Assembly (NCBI GenBank): GCA_022768545.1 | Contig: JALELV010000063.1 | Coordinates: forward strand, 1 to 52,501 | Direction of reading: 5' to 3' | Length of the DNA: 52,501 nucleotides | DNA from: Oscillospiraceae bacterium | GTDB taxonomy: Bacteria > Bacillota > Clostridia > Oscillospirales > Ruminococcaceae | Part shown: piece after piece, positions 6,868 through 15,085 of the stretch | Layout of the letters: every line of letters begins with the position of its first letter | How positions within the stretch are numbered: position 1 is the first letter of the stretch | Program-made: the position numbers and the translations under genes | The notes under the pieces: generated by a model | What the model saw: only the letters and a program-made list of their open reading frames with translations | Told to the model about the DNA's origin: nothing | The model's database searches: none

Positions 6868-8361
6868 TCAGGCCCCGCCCAGCCGGGCGATGACCGCCCG
6901 GGTGATGGCCTCGATATCCTCCCGCGTAAAGGGGGTGGGAGAGGTGGGCGCACAGGCGGGGCGGGAGGGCGTGGGTTTTGCGGCGGGGACAGTCCCGCGC
7001 AGGTCCTCCAGTTCCCGGACGCCCCAGGCCACCCGGCGGATGTTGATGAGGTTTAAGGGGGTGATGTTGTCGCTGGTGGCGCTTCCGCCCACGGCGCCGC
7101 AGCCCAGGGTGAGGGCGGGGGCCAGGTTGGTGGTGGCGCCCACGCCGCCCAGGGCGCCGGGGGTGTTCACCAGCAGGCGGGAGACGGGCTTTTTCAGGGC
7201 AAACTCCCGGATGACGTCCATATTCTGGGAGTGGATGGTCATGGTGTGCCCCGCGCCCTCGTTCTGCAGAATGGCGATGGAGCGCTCACAGGCGCTCTCC
7301 CAGCCGTCCTCCACATAGAAGGCCAGCACCGGGCAGAGCTTCTCCCGGGAATAGGGGTTCTGCCGGGAAACTTCCGTCTGCCGGGAGACCAGTACCCGGG
7401 TGCCCGCCGGAATGGAGATGCCTGCCATGTCGGCGATGACCTGGGCGGTCTTCCCCACGATCTTGGGGTTCATGGTACCGTTTGCCCGCAGCAGAAAGCC
7501 GGAGAGCTTTTTGGACTGCTCGTCGGTGAGGAAATACCCGCCCTGGCGGAGCACCTCATCTTCCACCTGCTTTGCAATGCAGCGCTCGGTGACAATGGAC
7601 TGCTCCGAGGCGCAGATGGTGCCGTTATCAAAGGTCTTGCTGTCGAAAATGCGTTTGACGGCCAGAGGGATATCCGCCGTGCGCTCGATGAAGGAGGGGC
7701 CGTTGCCCGGCCCTACCCCGATGGCGGGGTTGCCGGAGCTGTAGGCCGCCCGCACCATGGCCTCTCCGCCGGTGGCGAGGATAACGCCGATATCCCGGTG
7801 GGTGAGCAGGGCGTTGGTGGCCTCCATGGTGGTCAGGCTGATGCACCCCACGGCGCCGTCCGGGGCGCCGGCCCGGCGGGCCGCCTCCTGGATGATCTTC
7901 ACCGTTTCCACGATGCACTTTTTGGCGCCGGGGTGGGGGCTGATGACGATGGAATTGCCCGCCTTGAGGGAGATGATGGATTTGTACATGGCGGTGGAGG
8001 TGGGGTTCGTGGAGGGGATCAGGGCCGCCACCACCCCCATGGGCACGCCGATCTCCATCAGGCCTTTTTCCCGGTCTTCACAGAGGATGCCAGCGGTTTT
8101 CATGTCTTTGACAGAATCCCAGGTAATGGCGCTGCCCAGCAGGTTCTTTAGGGTCTTGTCCTGCCATCGCCCGAAGCCGGTTTCCTCCTCGGCCATTTTG
8201 GCCAGGGGCTCGGCGTGGGCGGCGCAGTCGGCGGCGATGGCGGCGCAGATGTCGTCCAGCTGCCGCTGGCTGAAGGCGGCCAGCTGTTTCTGGGCCGCCT
8301 TGGCCCGGGCGATGAGATCCCGCACCTCCTGAATGGACTGCAGGTCCCGGTCAAGGGTCAT
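6868..8361 (-). CDS. eutE: EutE, CoA-acylating acetaldehyde dehydrogenase
   Basis: The 497-residue aldehyde dehydrogenase oxidises acetaldehyde to acetyl-CoA with NAD+ in the compartment lumen. The catalytic cysteine is C250 in TFDNGTICASEQ; GVGPGNGPSFIE lies just before it. Unlike enterobacterial EutE, the protein starts almost directly with the catalytic domain. It instead ends with a Pro/Thr/Ser-rich linker (about 460-477) and an amphipathic helix, FTREDIEAITRAVIARLGG, resembling an encapsulation peptide moved to the C-terminus. AAAGGAG precedes the ATG. The gene lies between eutL and eutM. Confidence 0.95.
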   Translation of the reverse strand: MTLDRDLQSIQEVRDLIARAKAAQKQLAAFSQRQLDDICAAIAADCAAHAEPLAKMAEEETGFGRWQDKTLKNLLGSAITWDSVKDMKTAGILCEDREKGLMEIGVPMGVVAALIPSTNPTSTAMYKSIISLKAGNSIVISPHPGAKKCIVETVKIIQEAARRAGAPDGAVGCISLTTMEATNALLTHRDIGVILATGGEAMVRAAYSSGNPAIGVGPGNGPSFIERTADIPLAVKRIFDSKTFDNGTICASEQSIVTERCIAKQVEDEVLRQGGYFLTDEQSKKLSGFLLRANGTMNPKIVGKTAQVIADMAGISIPAGTRVLVSRQTEVSRQNPYSREKLCPVLAFYVEDGWESACERSIAILQNEGAGHTMTIHSQNMDVIREFALKKPVSRLLVNTPGALGGVGATTNLAPALTLGCGAVGGSATSDNITPLNLINIRRVAWGVRELEDLRGTVPAAKPTPSRPACAPTSPTPFTREDIEAITRAVIARLGGA

Positions 8362-8417
8362 AGAGCTTCACTCCTTTTGGGGCCGGATGGGCCCGAAAAT
8401 ATCGAAAAGACAAAAGA

Positions 8418-9071
8418 TCAAAACCCCAGGGGGTTTTCGGCGATCTCGCAGACGGTGTTGGCAAAGGCCTCGCAGGCGGCCCGGCAGGCGGCCTGTTCCC
8501 CGGTGAGGAGGCCCCCGGCAAAGTTTGTCTCGGTGGGCGGCCCATAGTAGAGATCCAGGTTGACAGCGGCCGCTTTGAGCGCCGCGTCCAGGCCCAGAGT
8601 GGCCTCCAGGGGCGGGGCGATGAGATAGGCCATGGCCGTGCCCTCTGGCACCCCCGCCTGGGCGGAGAGGTAGGAGCCGGTGCGGGAGATGCAGTGGGCA
8701 AAGTAGACGACAGAACCACTGTCATCGGCGCTGTAGAAGCAGGCGTCATTCTCCGCGTAGCTGACGGCGGCCTGCAGGCCGCTGCGCACCTCCTCCGGGT
8801 CCGGCCCGCAGAGGATGCCGATAAATTCGCCCGCCAGGCGGGTGCTCGCGTTGGAGGAGCCGGCGTACATGCTCCTGGCGTAGGCCACCCGCACATCGGC
8901 CTTTTTGGTGGCCTCGTCCAAAGCGGCGTAGGAGACATCGTCACAGTCGGTGGTGATGACGCCCAGGCTGCGGTATTCCGGTGGGATGGAGAGGGCGGTG
9001 AGCAGCATCGGGTCCGCGTTGGGGATCATTCTGACGCTCAGTACCCGGGTCCGGATAGGGTCATGCTTCAA
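8418..9071 (-). CDS. eutL: EutL, tandem BMC shell trimer
   Basis: A 217-residue tandem-BMC protein whose trimers form gated pores in the shell. YRSLGVITTDCDDVSYAALD and SRTGSYLSAQAG are characteristic, and NPLGF ends the protein much as NPIQ does in E. coli EutL (219 residues). The start is taken as TTG at 9071, because GGGGG precedes it by about 9 bases and the resulting length and N-terminus match the family; the next ATG would remove 14 residues. Only 17 bases separate it from eutC. Confidence 0.92.
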   Translation of the reverse strand: MKHDPIRTRVLSVRMIPNADPMLLTALSIPPEYRSLGVITTDCDDVSYAALDEATKKADVRVAYARSMYAGSSNASTRLAGEFIGILCGPDPEEVRSGLQAAVSYAENDACFYSADDSGSVVYFAHCISRTGSYLSAQAGVPEGTAMAYLIAPPLEATLGLDAALKAAAVNLDLYYGPPTETNFAGGLLTGEQAACRAACEAFANTVCEIAENPLGF

Positions 9072-9088
9072 GATGAGCCGCCCCCTTT

Positions 9089-9982
9089 CTATTTTTTCAG
9101 GTCCACGCCGCTGGCGCGGGCCTTGAGGATCGTCTCGATGAGGTCGGCGATATAGGCGCCTGCCTCCACGGCGGGGATGCCGTCCTTGTGGATGTTGGAG
9201 ACCACGGTGCGCCGGGCCTCCGGCATACCCACACGGGCCTCGTAGGAGATGTAGGCACTCAGGCTCTCGGCGGTGGCAAGGCCCGGACGCTCCCCGATGA
9301 GGCTGCACACCACGGTGGCGCCCAGCACCTCGGCGACGCGGTCCTGCGCCGCCACACGGCCGTTTTTTACAAAAAACGGGGTGCCCGCCGAAATGCCCTT
9401 GGCCTTGAGGCCGTCCATCAGCACGGGGAGCAGGTCCGGCACATTGGCGCCGACGGCGGTGGAGGAGAGCCCGTCGCAGACAAGAATCTGCACCTGGGGG
9501 TTTTTCTGGCAGCGGGAGCGGATCGTCTCCAGCGCCTCCTCAGAAAAATCCCGCCCCAGGTCGGGCCGGGTGACAAATTCGTTTTTATCGGCGCACTGGG
9601 TGGACACGGAGAACAGCCCCAGGGACTCCATGAGCTTTTCGTCCACGTCCAGAAAGACGGCGTCCCGGGCGGCGGCGTGGTCCGCCCGCAGGGTGAGCAT
9701 GGTTTTGGTGTTGAGCCTGGGGCCCGCCCTGCCCACGCCGATGCGGGCGGGGGTGCGCCCCTTCATACGCATCAGGGCGTCGCGGTCCGTCGGGTGAGCG
9801 AGCAGCGGGACGGCCTTCTGCTCCGGGGAGGTGATGTCCTCCAGCCCGGCGGAACCCTGTTCCGCCCCGGGCACAGGCGCGTGGGAAGCAGCGGAGGGGG
9901 CGGGCGCCGCCGGGGCGGCCCCGGGGGTGATCTGGCTGACCACCTGGCTTACGATCTGGTCGATCAGGCTTTGGCTGAGCAC
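9089..9982 (-). CDS. eutC: EutC, ethanolamine ammonia-lyase small subunit
   Basis: The 297-residue small subunit pairs with EutB in the B12-dependent lyase that splits ethanolamine to acetaldehyde and ammonia. The start is GTG at 9982, two bases after the eutB stop and six bases after GGAGGGG; a longer reading from an upstream ATG lies within eutB. Residues 1-18 (LSQSLIDQIVSQVVSQI) are an amphipathic encapsulation helix, followed by a Pro/Ala-rich linker to about residue 45 and the catalytic domain (MKGRTPARIGVGRAGPR onward). Confidence 0.95.
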   Translation of the reverse strand: MLSQSLIDQIVSQVVSQITPGAAPAAPAPSAASHAPVPGAEQGSAGLEDITSPEQKAVPLLAHPTDRDALMRMKGRTPARIGVGRAGPRLNTKTMLTLRADHAAARDAVFLDVDEKLMESLGLFSVSTQCADKNEFVTRPDLGRDFSEEALETIRSRCQKNPQVQILVCDGLSSTAVGANVPDLLPVLMDGLKAKGISAGTPFFVKNGRVAAQDRVAEVLGATVVCSLIGERPGLATAESLSAYISYEARVGMPEARRTVVSNIHKDGIPAVEAGAYIADLIETILKARASGVDLKK

Positions 9983-9984
9983 GT

Positions 9985-11361
9985 TTATCCCCTCCCCTTT
10001 CCGGTAAAGATCGTCGGGTCTCCGGCCCGGGCGGTCAGCTTTCCGTTTTCGGTAATGCCCATCCGCTCCAGCCACTGGTCAAACTCCCGAATGGGGCGCA
10101 GGCCCAGAATCTCCCGGATGGTGCAGGCGTCGTGATAGGAATTGGTCTGGTAGTTGAGCATGATATCGTCGCTGGTGGGCACGCCGATGACGTAGTTGAC
10201 CCCCGCGGCGCCCAGCAGAACCGCCAGATTTTCCACGTCGTTCTGGTCGGCCATCATGTGGTTGGTGTAGCAGCAGTCGCACCCCATGGGAATACCCGAG
10301 AGCTTGCCCATAAAGTGGTCCTCCAGCCCGGCCCGGATGACCTGCCGGCTGTCGTAGAGGTACTCCGGCCCGATAAAGCCCACCACGGTGTTCACCATAA
10401 AGGGGTCGAAGCAGCGGGCGTAGGCGTAGCAGCGGGCCTCCATAGTCACCTGGTCTGCGCCGTAGTGGGCGCCGGAGGAGAGCTCGCTGCCCTGTCCGGT
10501 CTCGAAGTAGAACAGGTTGGGGCCGGCGGCGGTTCCGCGGCGGCGCAGCAGCTCCCGGGCCTCCAAAATGGTATCGGTGCCGAAGCCGAAGGCGCGGTTG
10601 CCCTTTTCGCTGCCCGCGATGGACTGAAAGATCATATCGCAGGGTGCGCCGTTTTTTACCGCCTCTATCTGGGTGGTGATGTGCCCCAGCACGCAGATCT
10701 GGGTGGGGATCTCAAACTGGTTTTTGATCTCATCGAAGCGCTTGAGCACCTCCGCCAGGCCGGCAGCGGTATCGCCGGAGGGATTGAGCCCGATCAGGGC
10801 GTCGCCGCAGCCGTAGGAGAGGCCCTCGAACAGGGAGGCGGTGATGCCCTCCACGTTGTCGGTGGTGTGGTTGGGCTGCAGGCGGGTGGCAAAGGTGCCG
10901 CGCAGGCCGATGGTGGTGTTGCAGGTGGCGGAGACCCGCACCTTGTTCGCGGCGTAGATCAGGTCCAGGTTGGACATGAGCTTGGCCACCGCGGCCACCA
11001 TCTCCGCCGTGAGGCCCTTGGAGACGCGGCGGATATCCGCCTCCGTGGTGCGGTAGTCGAGCAGCCACTCCCGCAGCTCAGCCACCGTCCAGCCGCGGAT
11101 CTTTCCGTAAATGGTCTCGTTGAGGCCGTCCTGGTTGAGGCGGGTGACGTCGTCCTCCTCGTAGGGCACTACGGGGTTTTCCCGCAGCTCGGAGAGCAGC
11201 ATGTTGGAGAGGACTTCCTTGGCGGCGACACGCTCCATGTCGGAGGCGGCGGCCACCCCCGCCAAAACGTCGCCGGATTTTTGCTCATTTGCCTTGGCGA
11301 GCACCTCCTTCACCGTGCCGAAGGAGTAGACCTGCCCGGCAAGCAGGGTGCGAAAACTCAT
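9985..11361 (-). CDS. eutB: EutB, ethanolamine ammonia-lyase large subunit
   Basis: The 458-residue catalytic subunit of adenosylcobalamin-dependent ethanolamine ammonia-lyase. It matches the family over its full length (about 453 residues), with ANKVRVSATCNTTIGLRGTF, FETGQGSELSSGAH and GIPMGCDCCYTNHM, regions that line the substrate and cobalamin site. GGGAGGG precedes the ATG. It lies between eutA (reactivase) and eutC, the usual order. Confidence 0.97.
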   Translation of the reverse strand: MSFRTLLAGQVYSFGTVKEVLAKANEQKSGDVLAGVAAASDMERVAAKEVLSNMLLSELRENPVVPYEEDDVTRLNQDGLNETIYGKIRGWTVAELREWLLDYRTTEADIRRVSKGLTAEMVAAVAKLMSNLDLIYAANKVRVSATCNTTIGLRGTFATRLQPNHTTDNVEGITASLFEGLSYGCGDALIGLNPSGDTAAGLAEVLKRFDEIKNQFEIPTQICVLGHITTQIEAVKNGAPCDMIFQSIAGSEKGNRAFGFGTDTILEARELLRRRGTAAGPNLFYFETGQGSELSSGAHYGADQVTMEARCYAYARCFDPFMVNTVVGFIGPEYLYDSRQVIRAGLEDHFMGKLSGIPMGCDCCYTNHMMADQNDVENLAVLLGAAGVNYVIGVPTSDDIMLNYQTNSYHDACTIREILGLRPIREFDQWLERMGITENGKLTARAGDPTIFTGKGRG

Positions 11362-11409
11362 GATGGGTTCCCTCCCGAAAAAATAGTAAAAAGGCGGGCC
11401 CTTCCGGGC

Positions 11410-12843
11410 TCAGCCGAAGATCAAAGTTTTAACGACCACCGGGATGACCAGGCCGCCCATCAGCGGCCTGCCGAGGTCGAGAAAATCCCCCTGCTCCACC
11501 CGGATGGAATCCACCGCGATGACCGGCCGGGACGGGGGAAGCAAGCCCTTTAAGGTCTGCCCCAGGGCCTTGGCCATGTCGCTGTGTACCACCAGGATGA
11601 GCGGGAGCCCGGGGGCGAGGGCGGCGTCCAGCGCCGGGCCCGCGGCCCCGGCCAGGGCGCGGAGCTCCCCGTAGGAAGGGCTCTTCTTCCCCTCCATGGC
11701 AAGCACCATCCGGTCGCTGTCGCTCTGGGAGAGAAACCAGCGCACTTTCTTCTCCAGAAAGGCCCGGTCCCCCGAAAAACAGCGCTGCTGTTCCTCGGCG
11801 GAGAGCCTGAGCACGGGGATGTTTTTTAAGGGGAACAGCCCCTCGTCGTAGGCGATGGTGCTGCCGGAGATGGAGGTGGTGTAGGTGCCCGCCCCCACCA
11901 CGGTGGCGCGGATGGTCTCCCGGGCGGGGATGACGTGAAAGGCGGAAAACAGCCTTCCCCGGCGGATAGCGTCCCCCAAGAGGACACCGATATCCCCAAA
12001 GGCCAGCGCGTCCTGCCCGCTGCGGTAGATGCAGTCCGCCACGCCGCCGGAAAAGCACACCGCCCGGATGGGACGGGGCGGGGCAAAGCGGGCGCTGCCC
12101 GGGGTCTCCACCTCCCGCAGGAGGGGGGACGGCTCCGAGAGGCCCAGCATCTCCTCCAATAGCTGCGCCATGGCGGCGCAGAGCGCTTTCAGGGTGTCCG
12201 GGCCCGCCCGCTGCCCGGTTTCCAGGGGAAGGTGGTAAAAGCGGGCGATCTTTTGGGCGCTCCCGCTCAAGTAGGTCACCGTCCAGTCCGGTGCCAGGCG
12301 CACCTGCCGCCCGCCGATATCCACGCAGCCCCGGGCCGCCACCTCCCCATCGCAGAACAGGGCCACGTTGGTAGTGCCGCCGCCGATGTCGAGGTTCACG
12401 GTGGCTTCGCCGGTCTCCTCGGAGTACCGGGCGGCGCCGCTGCCCTTTCCGGCGATGGCGGATTCCAGGTCCGGCCCGGCGGTGGAAACGACGAAATCCC
12501 CGGCAAAGTCGCTGAGCTTTTCCAGCACCAGGGCGGCGTTTTCCTTCCGGGCGGATTCCCCCGTGATGATGACGGCGCCGGTGCCGGTGTCTGCCGGGGT
12601 GACGCCGGCGGCGGCAAACTCCCCTGCCACGATCTCCCGGACGGCGTCGCCGTCGATAAGTGACTGGTCGATCAGCGGAGTGAGGTGGACAGGGCTTTTG
12701 TAGACGACCTCCTTTTCCACGATGGACACCCGGGGAACGGAAAAGTAGCCCGCGGTGTTTTCCATGGTGAGACGGCTGAAAATGACCTGGGTGGTGGAGG
12801 TGCCGATGTCGATGCCCACGCTGAGAACACAGTTTGAGCTCAT
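11410..12843 (-). CDS. eutA: EutA, ammonia-lyase reactivating factor
   Basis: The 477-residue product is an actin/Hsp70-fold ATPase that swaps damaged cobalamin out of EutBC. The phosphate-binding motifs are GIDIGTSTTQ (residues 10-19) and NLDIGGGTTN. The start at 12843 follows GGGGGAGGG; an apparently open upstream extension is only the leader. It is the first gene after the promoter at 13033-13061 and its expression should depend on antitermination in that leader. Confidence 0.95.
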   Translation of the reverse strand: MSSNCVLSVGIDIGTSTTQVIFSRLTMENTAGYFSVPRVSIVEKEVVYKSPVHLTPLIDQSLIDGDAVREIVAGEFAAAGVTPADTGTGAVIITGESARKENAALVLEKLSDFAGDFVVSTAGPDLESAIAGKGSGAARYSEETGEATVNLDIGGGTTNVALFCDGEVAARGCVDIGGRQVRLAPDWTVTYLSGSAQKIARFYHLPLETGQRAGPDTLKALCAAMAQLLEEMLGLSEPSPLLREVETPGSARFAPPRPIRAVCFSGGVADCIYRSGQDALAFGDIGVLLGDAIRRGRLFSAFHVIPARETIRATVVGAGTYTTSISGSTIAYDEGLFPLKNIPVLRLSAEEQQRCFSGDRAFLEKKVRWFLSQSDSDRMVLAMEGKKSPSYGELRALAGAAGPALDAALAPGLPLILVVHSDMAKALGQTLKGLLPPSRPVIAVDSIRVEQGDFLDLGRPLMGGLVIPVVVKTLIFG

Positions 12844-12884
12844 GGACCCTCCCCCCTTTTTTGCCGTGAGTTTTGATAAAAAAC

Positions 12885-12960
12885 AAAAAAGACCTAAAAC
12901 AGCAAAAGCATCCTTGCTGTTTTGGCCTTTTCGCCTGTCGGCGCACCCTGTTGTGCGCCG
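12885..12960 (-). promoter_or_regulatory. EutV-type dual-hairpin attenuator in the eutA leader
   Basis: On the minus-strand RNA a first hairpin has an 8-bp perfect stem (CGGCGCAC/GTGCGCCG, 12939-12960) and the hexaloop AACAGG. About 20 bases later a small hairpin AGC-AAGGAT-GCT (12907-12918) has A at loop position 1 and G at position 4, as in ANTAR targets. It overlaps the 5' arm and loop of a terminator: AAAACAGCAA/TTGCTGTTTT (12896-12923) followed by TTTTTT. This is the known layout for EutV control: binding both small hairpins blocks the terminator. The first loop has G at position 5 instead of 4, so it is not a perfect match. Confidence 0.8.
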
Positions 12961-13032
12961 CGCCTGTTCCTTTTTTAAAAGCGCCGGGAAGCCCCGGAGC
13001 AGAGACAGGGAGAAACCCCTGACACTACTTTT

Positions 13033-13061
13033 ATCATAGCACACTCAGCGCCTGAAGTCAA
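13033..13061 (-). promoter_or_regulatory. Sigma-A promoter of the eutA operon
   Basis: TTGACT and TATGAT with a 17-base spacer on the minus strand; the element overlaps the last codons of eutW. It predicts a leader of about 180 bases carrying the attenuator before eutA. Confidence 0.8.
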
Positions 13062-14109
13062 ACGAGGCCCGCGTCCCGCTCCCGTCGGAGGAGATGTGCA
13101 GCGTGCCCCCCAGCTTTTCCTTTACCGTGAGGGTGACAATGGAGAGCCCCAGGCTCTCCGGGCTGTGGGAGACGGGGTCAAAACCCGCTCCGCTGTCCTC
13201 CACCGTCACGGTGGAAAAGAGCGCCCCGGGGTGCAGCTGCACCCGGATGAGACCGGGTTCCCCCTCCCGAAAACCGTGCTCCAGGGCGTTGGAGAGCAGC
13301 TCGCTTACCACCAAAGCGATGGAGGTGGCTTTGTCCGGCTCCACCGCCATGTCCTCCCCCTCCAGCAAAATCTCCACCGGGCGGCTGTCCCGGAAGAGGG
13401 ACTGAATGCCCCGGAGGACCTTTTCCAGCAGCGGCAGCAGCGCCACGGAGGCTGGGTCATCGGAGCGGGTGAGCAGGTCGTGGATGGCGGCGATGCTCTG
13501 CACCCGGGCGGTGTTTTCCCGGAAGGCCCGGCGCACCTCCTCGTTTTGGGTGCGGCGCGCCTGCAGGTTCAGGATGCTGGCCACCATCTGCAGGTTGTTT
13601 TTCACCCGGTGGTGCACTTCCCGCATGGCGGCGTCCGTCTCCGCAAGGGGCCGGGCGGGGGAAAGCTCCTCCCGCTCCCGGGCAAGCTCCCGGTACTTTT
13701 TCTCGCGGCTCAAGTCCCGGGTGACGTCCCGTTCCAGGATAAGCACCGCCAGGACCTGTCCGCCCTCCCCTTTCACCGGTACCACATCCTGCCGGACGGT
13801 GCGGTTTTCCTGGGTGACAGCTTTCAGGTCCCGCACCGGCATCCCCTCTTCCGCGGCGCGGTAGACGGCGGGCTCGTTTTCCCGGCGGGCGGGGCGGCCC
13901 ACCACCCTTTCCCGGTAGGAGGAGCTTTCCAGCCCCGGCCCCGCCTGGGCGGCCACCCAGGCCATGCCGTCCGGGTCAAAAAGGTCGATGAACACGTCGG
14001 CGGCGCAGAGCTCTGCCGTGAGGGGAAGGTCCTCCTCCAGCCGTTCCAGCCGGGCGGTCTCCTCCCCGGAAAGGGCCCCGTGCAGGGCGCATACCTCCCG
14101 CAGTGTCAC
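13045..14109 (-). CDS. eutW: EutW, ethanolamine sensor histidine kinase
   Basis: The 354-residue soluble kinase has an N-terminal GAF/PAS-like sensor region (about 1-130), a HisKA_2 dimerisation region with HHRVKNNLQ (phosphate-accepting His167) and a C-terminal ATPase domain (SELLSNALEH, VEDSGAGFDP). No membrane segments are seen, so it senses a cytosolic signal, by family ethanolamine. It starts with GTG overlapping the eutV stop (GTGA), so the pair is translationally coupled. It phosphorylates EutV. Confidence 0.92.
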   Translation of the reverse strand: MTLREVCALHGALSGEETARLERLEEDLPLTAELCAADVFIDLFDPDGMAWVAAQAGPGLESSSYRERVVGRPARRENEPAVYRAAEEGMPVRDLKAVTQENRTVRQDVVPVKGEGGQVLAVLILERDVTRDLSREKKYRELAREREELSPARPLAETDAAMREVHHRVKNNLQMVASILNLQARRTQNEEVRRAFRENTARVQSIAAIHDLLTRSDDPASVALLPLLEKVLRGIQSLFRDSRPVEILLEGEDMAVEPDKATSIALVVSELLSNALEHGFREGEPGLIRVQLHPGALFSTVTVEDSGAGFDPVSHSPESLGLSIVTLTVKEKLGGTLHISSDGSGTRASFDFRR

Positions 14110-14834
14110 AGGGCCTCCCTCCCTTCCAGGATCTCCCGGGCAGCCTGCTCCAGGTCCAGGCCCTTTTTCCGGGCCAGAGCCTGCACCGCCTGATAGGCGG
14201 CGGGTTCCGACATGCCCCGGCGCTCCATCAGCAGGGTTTTGGCGCGGTTGACAAGCTCCCGCCGGGAGCTCTTTTCCACCACGGCCCGCGCCAGATACAC
14301 AAGGGAGCAGCGCTTGTCCATGGCCATGTGTTGCAGCTGGGCCAGGGCCTGTGCCTCCCCGATCCCCTTCTCCGCCGCCAGAATGGCCTTAGCGCGGTCG
14401 ATGAGGTCCCGGTCCTTCAGGCGGCGGCGGGCCTCGGCGGTCTCCTGCCGGGCCTGGGCCAGGCGCCTGGACTGAGCCAGGGCAACTTCGATGGTGGGCA
14501 GCAGGAGCCGCTCCTCAATGGGCTTTACCAGGTATCCCGTGACCCCCACTGCCCCGGCCCGGTCGATGAGCTCCCGGTCCGCGAAGGCGGTGACCACCAC
14601 CACACAACCCGCCAGATCCTCCTCCACAATGGTCTGGGCGGCGCCCAGACCCTCAAAAACGGGCATGGAGAGATCCATCAGAACCACGTCGGGGCGGCGG
14701 GCGCGGCAGAGCTCCACCGCGTCGAACCCGTCCGCGGCGCTGCCCAGCACCTCGAAGCCCAGCTCCTCCAGCATCTGGGAAAGATCCATGCGGATGATCG
14801 GTTCGTCATCCGCCACTATGGCTGTCCGGCTCAT
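14106..14834 (-). CDS. eutV: EutV, response regulator with two ANTAR domains
   Basis: The 242-residue antiterminator has a receiver domain (residues 1-118, Asp54 in VLMDLSMP, Lys104), a coiled linker and an ANTAR RNA-binding domain at about 139-189 (DLIDRAKAILAAEKGIGEA) that aligns to the whole output domain of ordinary EutV proteins (about 190 residues). A second ANTAR-like repeat follows at 192-238 (ELVNRAKTLLMERRGMSE). The two repeats align without gaps over 46 positions. Phosphorylated EutV normally dimerises so that each ANTAR binds one of two RNA hairpins; here one chain could bind both. The target should be the leader at 12885-12960. Confidence 0.93.
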   Translation of the reverse strand: MSRTAIVADDEPIIRMDLSQMLEELGFEVLGSAADGFDAVELCRARRPDVVLMDLSMPVFEGLGAAQTIVEEDLAGCVVVVTAFADRELIDRAGAVGVTGYLVKPIEERLLLPTIEVALAQSRRLAQARQETAEARRRLKDRDLIDRAKAILAAEKGIGEAQALAQLQHMAMDKRCSLVYLARAVVEKSSRRELVNRAKTLLMERRGMSEPAAYQAVQALARKKGLDLEQAAREILEGREAL

Positions 14835-14864
14835 AACCCGCCCTCTTTCCTGAGGTTTTTTAAA

Positions 14865-14894
14865 AGTATACCACGGCTCCGAAGGCCCTGTAAA
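14865..14894 (-). promoter_or_regulatory. Sigma-A promoter of eutVW
   Basis: TTTACA and TATACT separated by 18 bases on the minus strand, about 30 bases from the eutV ATG; a GGAAAGAGG ribosome site lies between. The short leader leaves no room for a riboswitch. Confidence 0.7.
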
Positions 14895-15000
14895 GAAAAA
14901 GCAGGGTCTGCCGCGGGGAGAAAAAGACGGTTTCTGCCGGGAAAAAGCGAACCGTTTAGATATTTAGCATAAAATATTTTTGGTTTTATTAAAAAAATTA

Positions 15001-15030
15001 TTGAAATTACCGCACAGTTTGATATATACT
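15001..15030 (+). promoter_or_regulatory. Sigma-A promoter of the PyrE-like gene
   Basis: TTGAAA and TATACT with an 18-base spacer, preceded by AT-rich sequence that could serve as an UP element. It is divergent from the eutVW promoter. Confidence 0.7.
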
Positions 15031-15035
15031 AAAAA

Positions 15036-15070
15036 AAAGGTCTTTTTAGGGGAATCCCTTTTGGACCTTT
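15036..15070 (+). promoter_or_regulatory. Nested leader hairpin before the PyrE-like gene
   Basis: AAAGGTC (15036-15042) pairs with GACCTTT (15064-15070); inside, AGGG-GAAT-CCCT (15048-15059) forms a second hairpin. It begins at the predicted transcript start and ends just before the GGAGG ribosome site. It may protect the 5' end or control translation; the ligand, if any, is unknown. Confidence 0.5.
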
Positions 15071-15085
15071 GAATGGAGGAAGCGT

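Noticed and set aside
12844..13044. N-terminal extension of EutA to 13044
   Set aside because: The open frame spans the attenuator and promoter, and GGGGGAGGG stands directly before the ATG at 12843.
14835..14890. Cobalamin riboswitch before eutVW
   Set aside because: The leader from the predicted promoter to the ATG is about 30 bases, and no B12-box-like sequence is visible.
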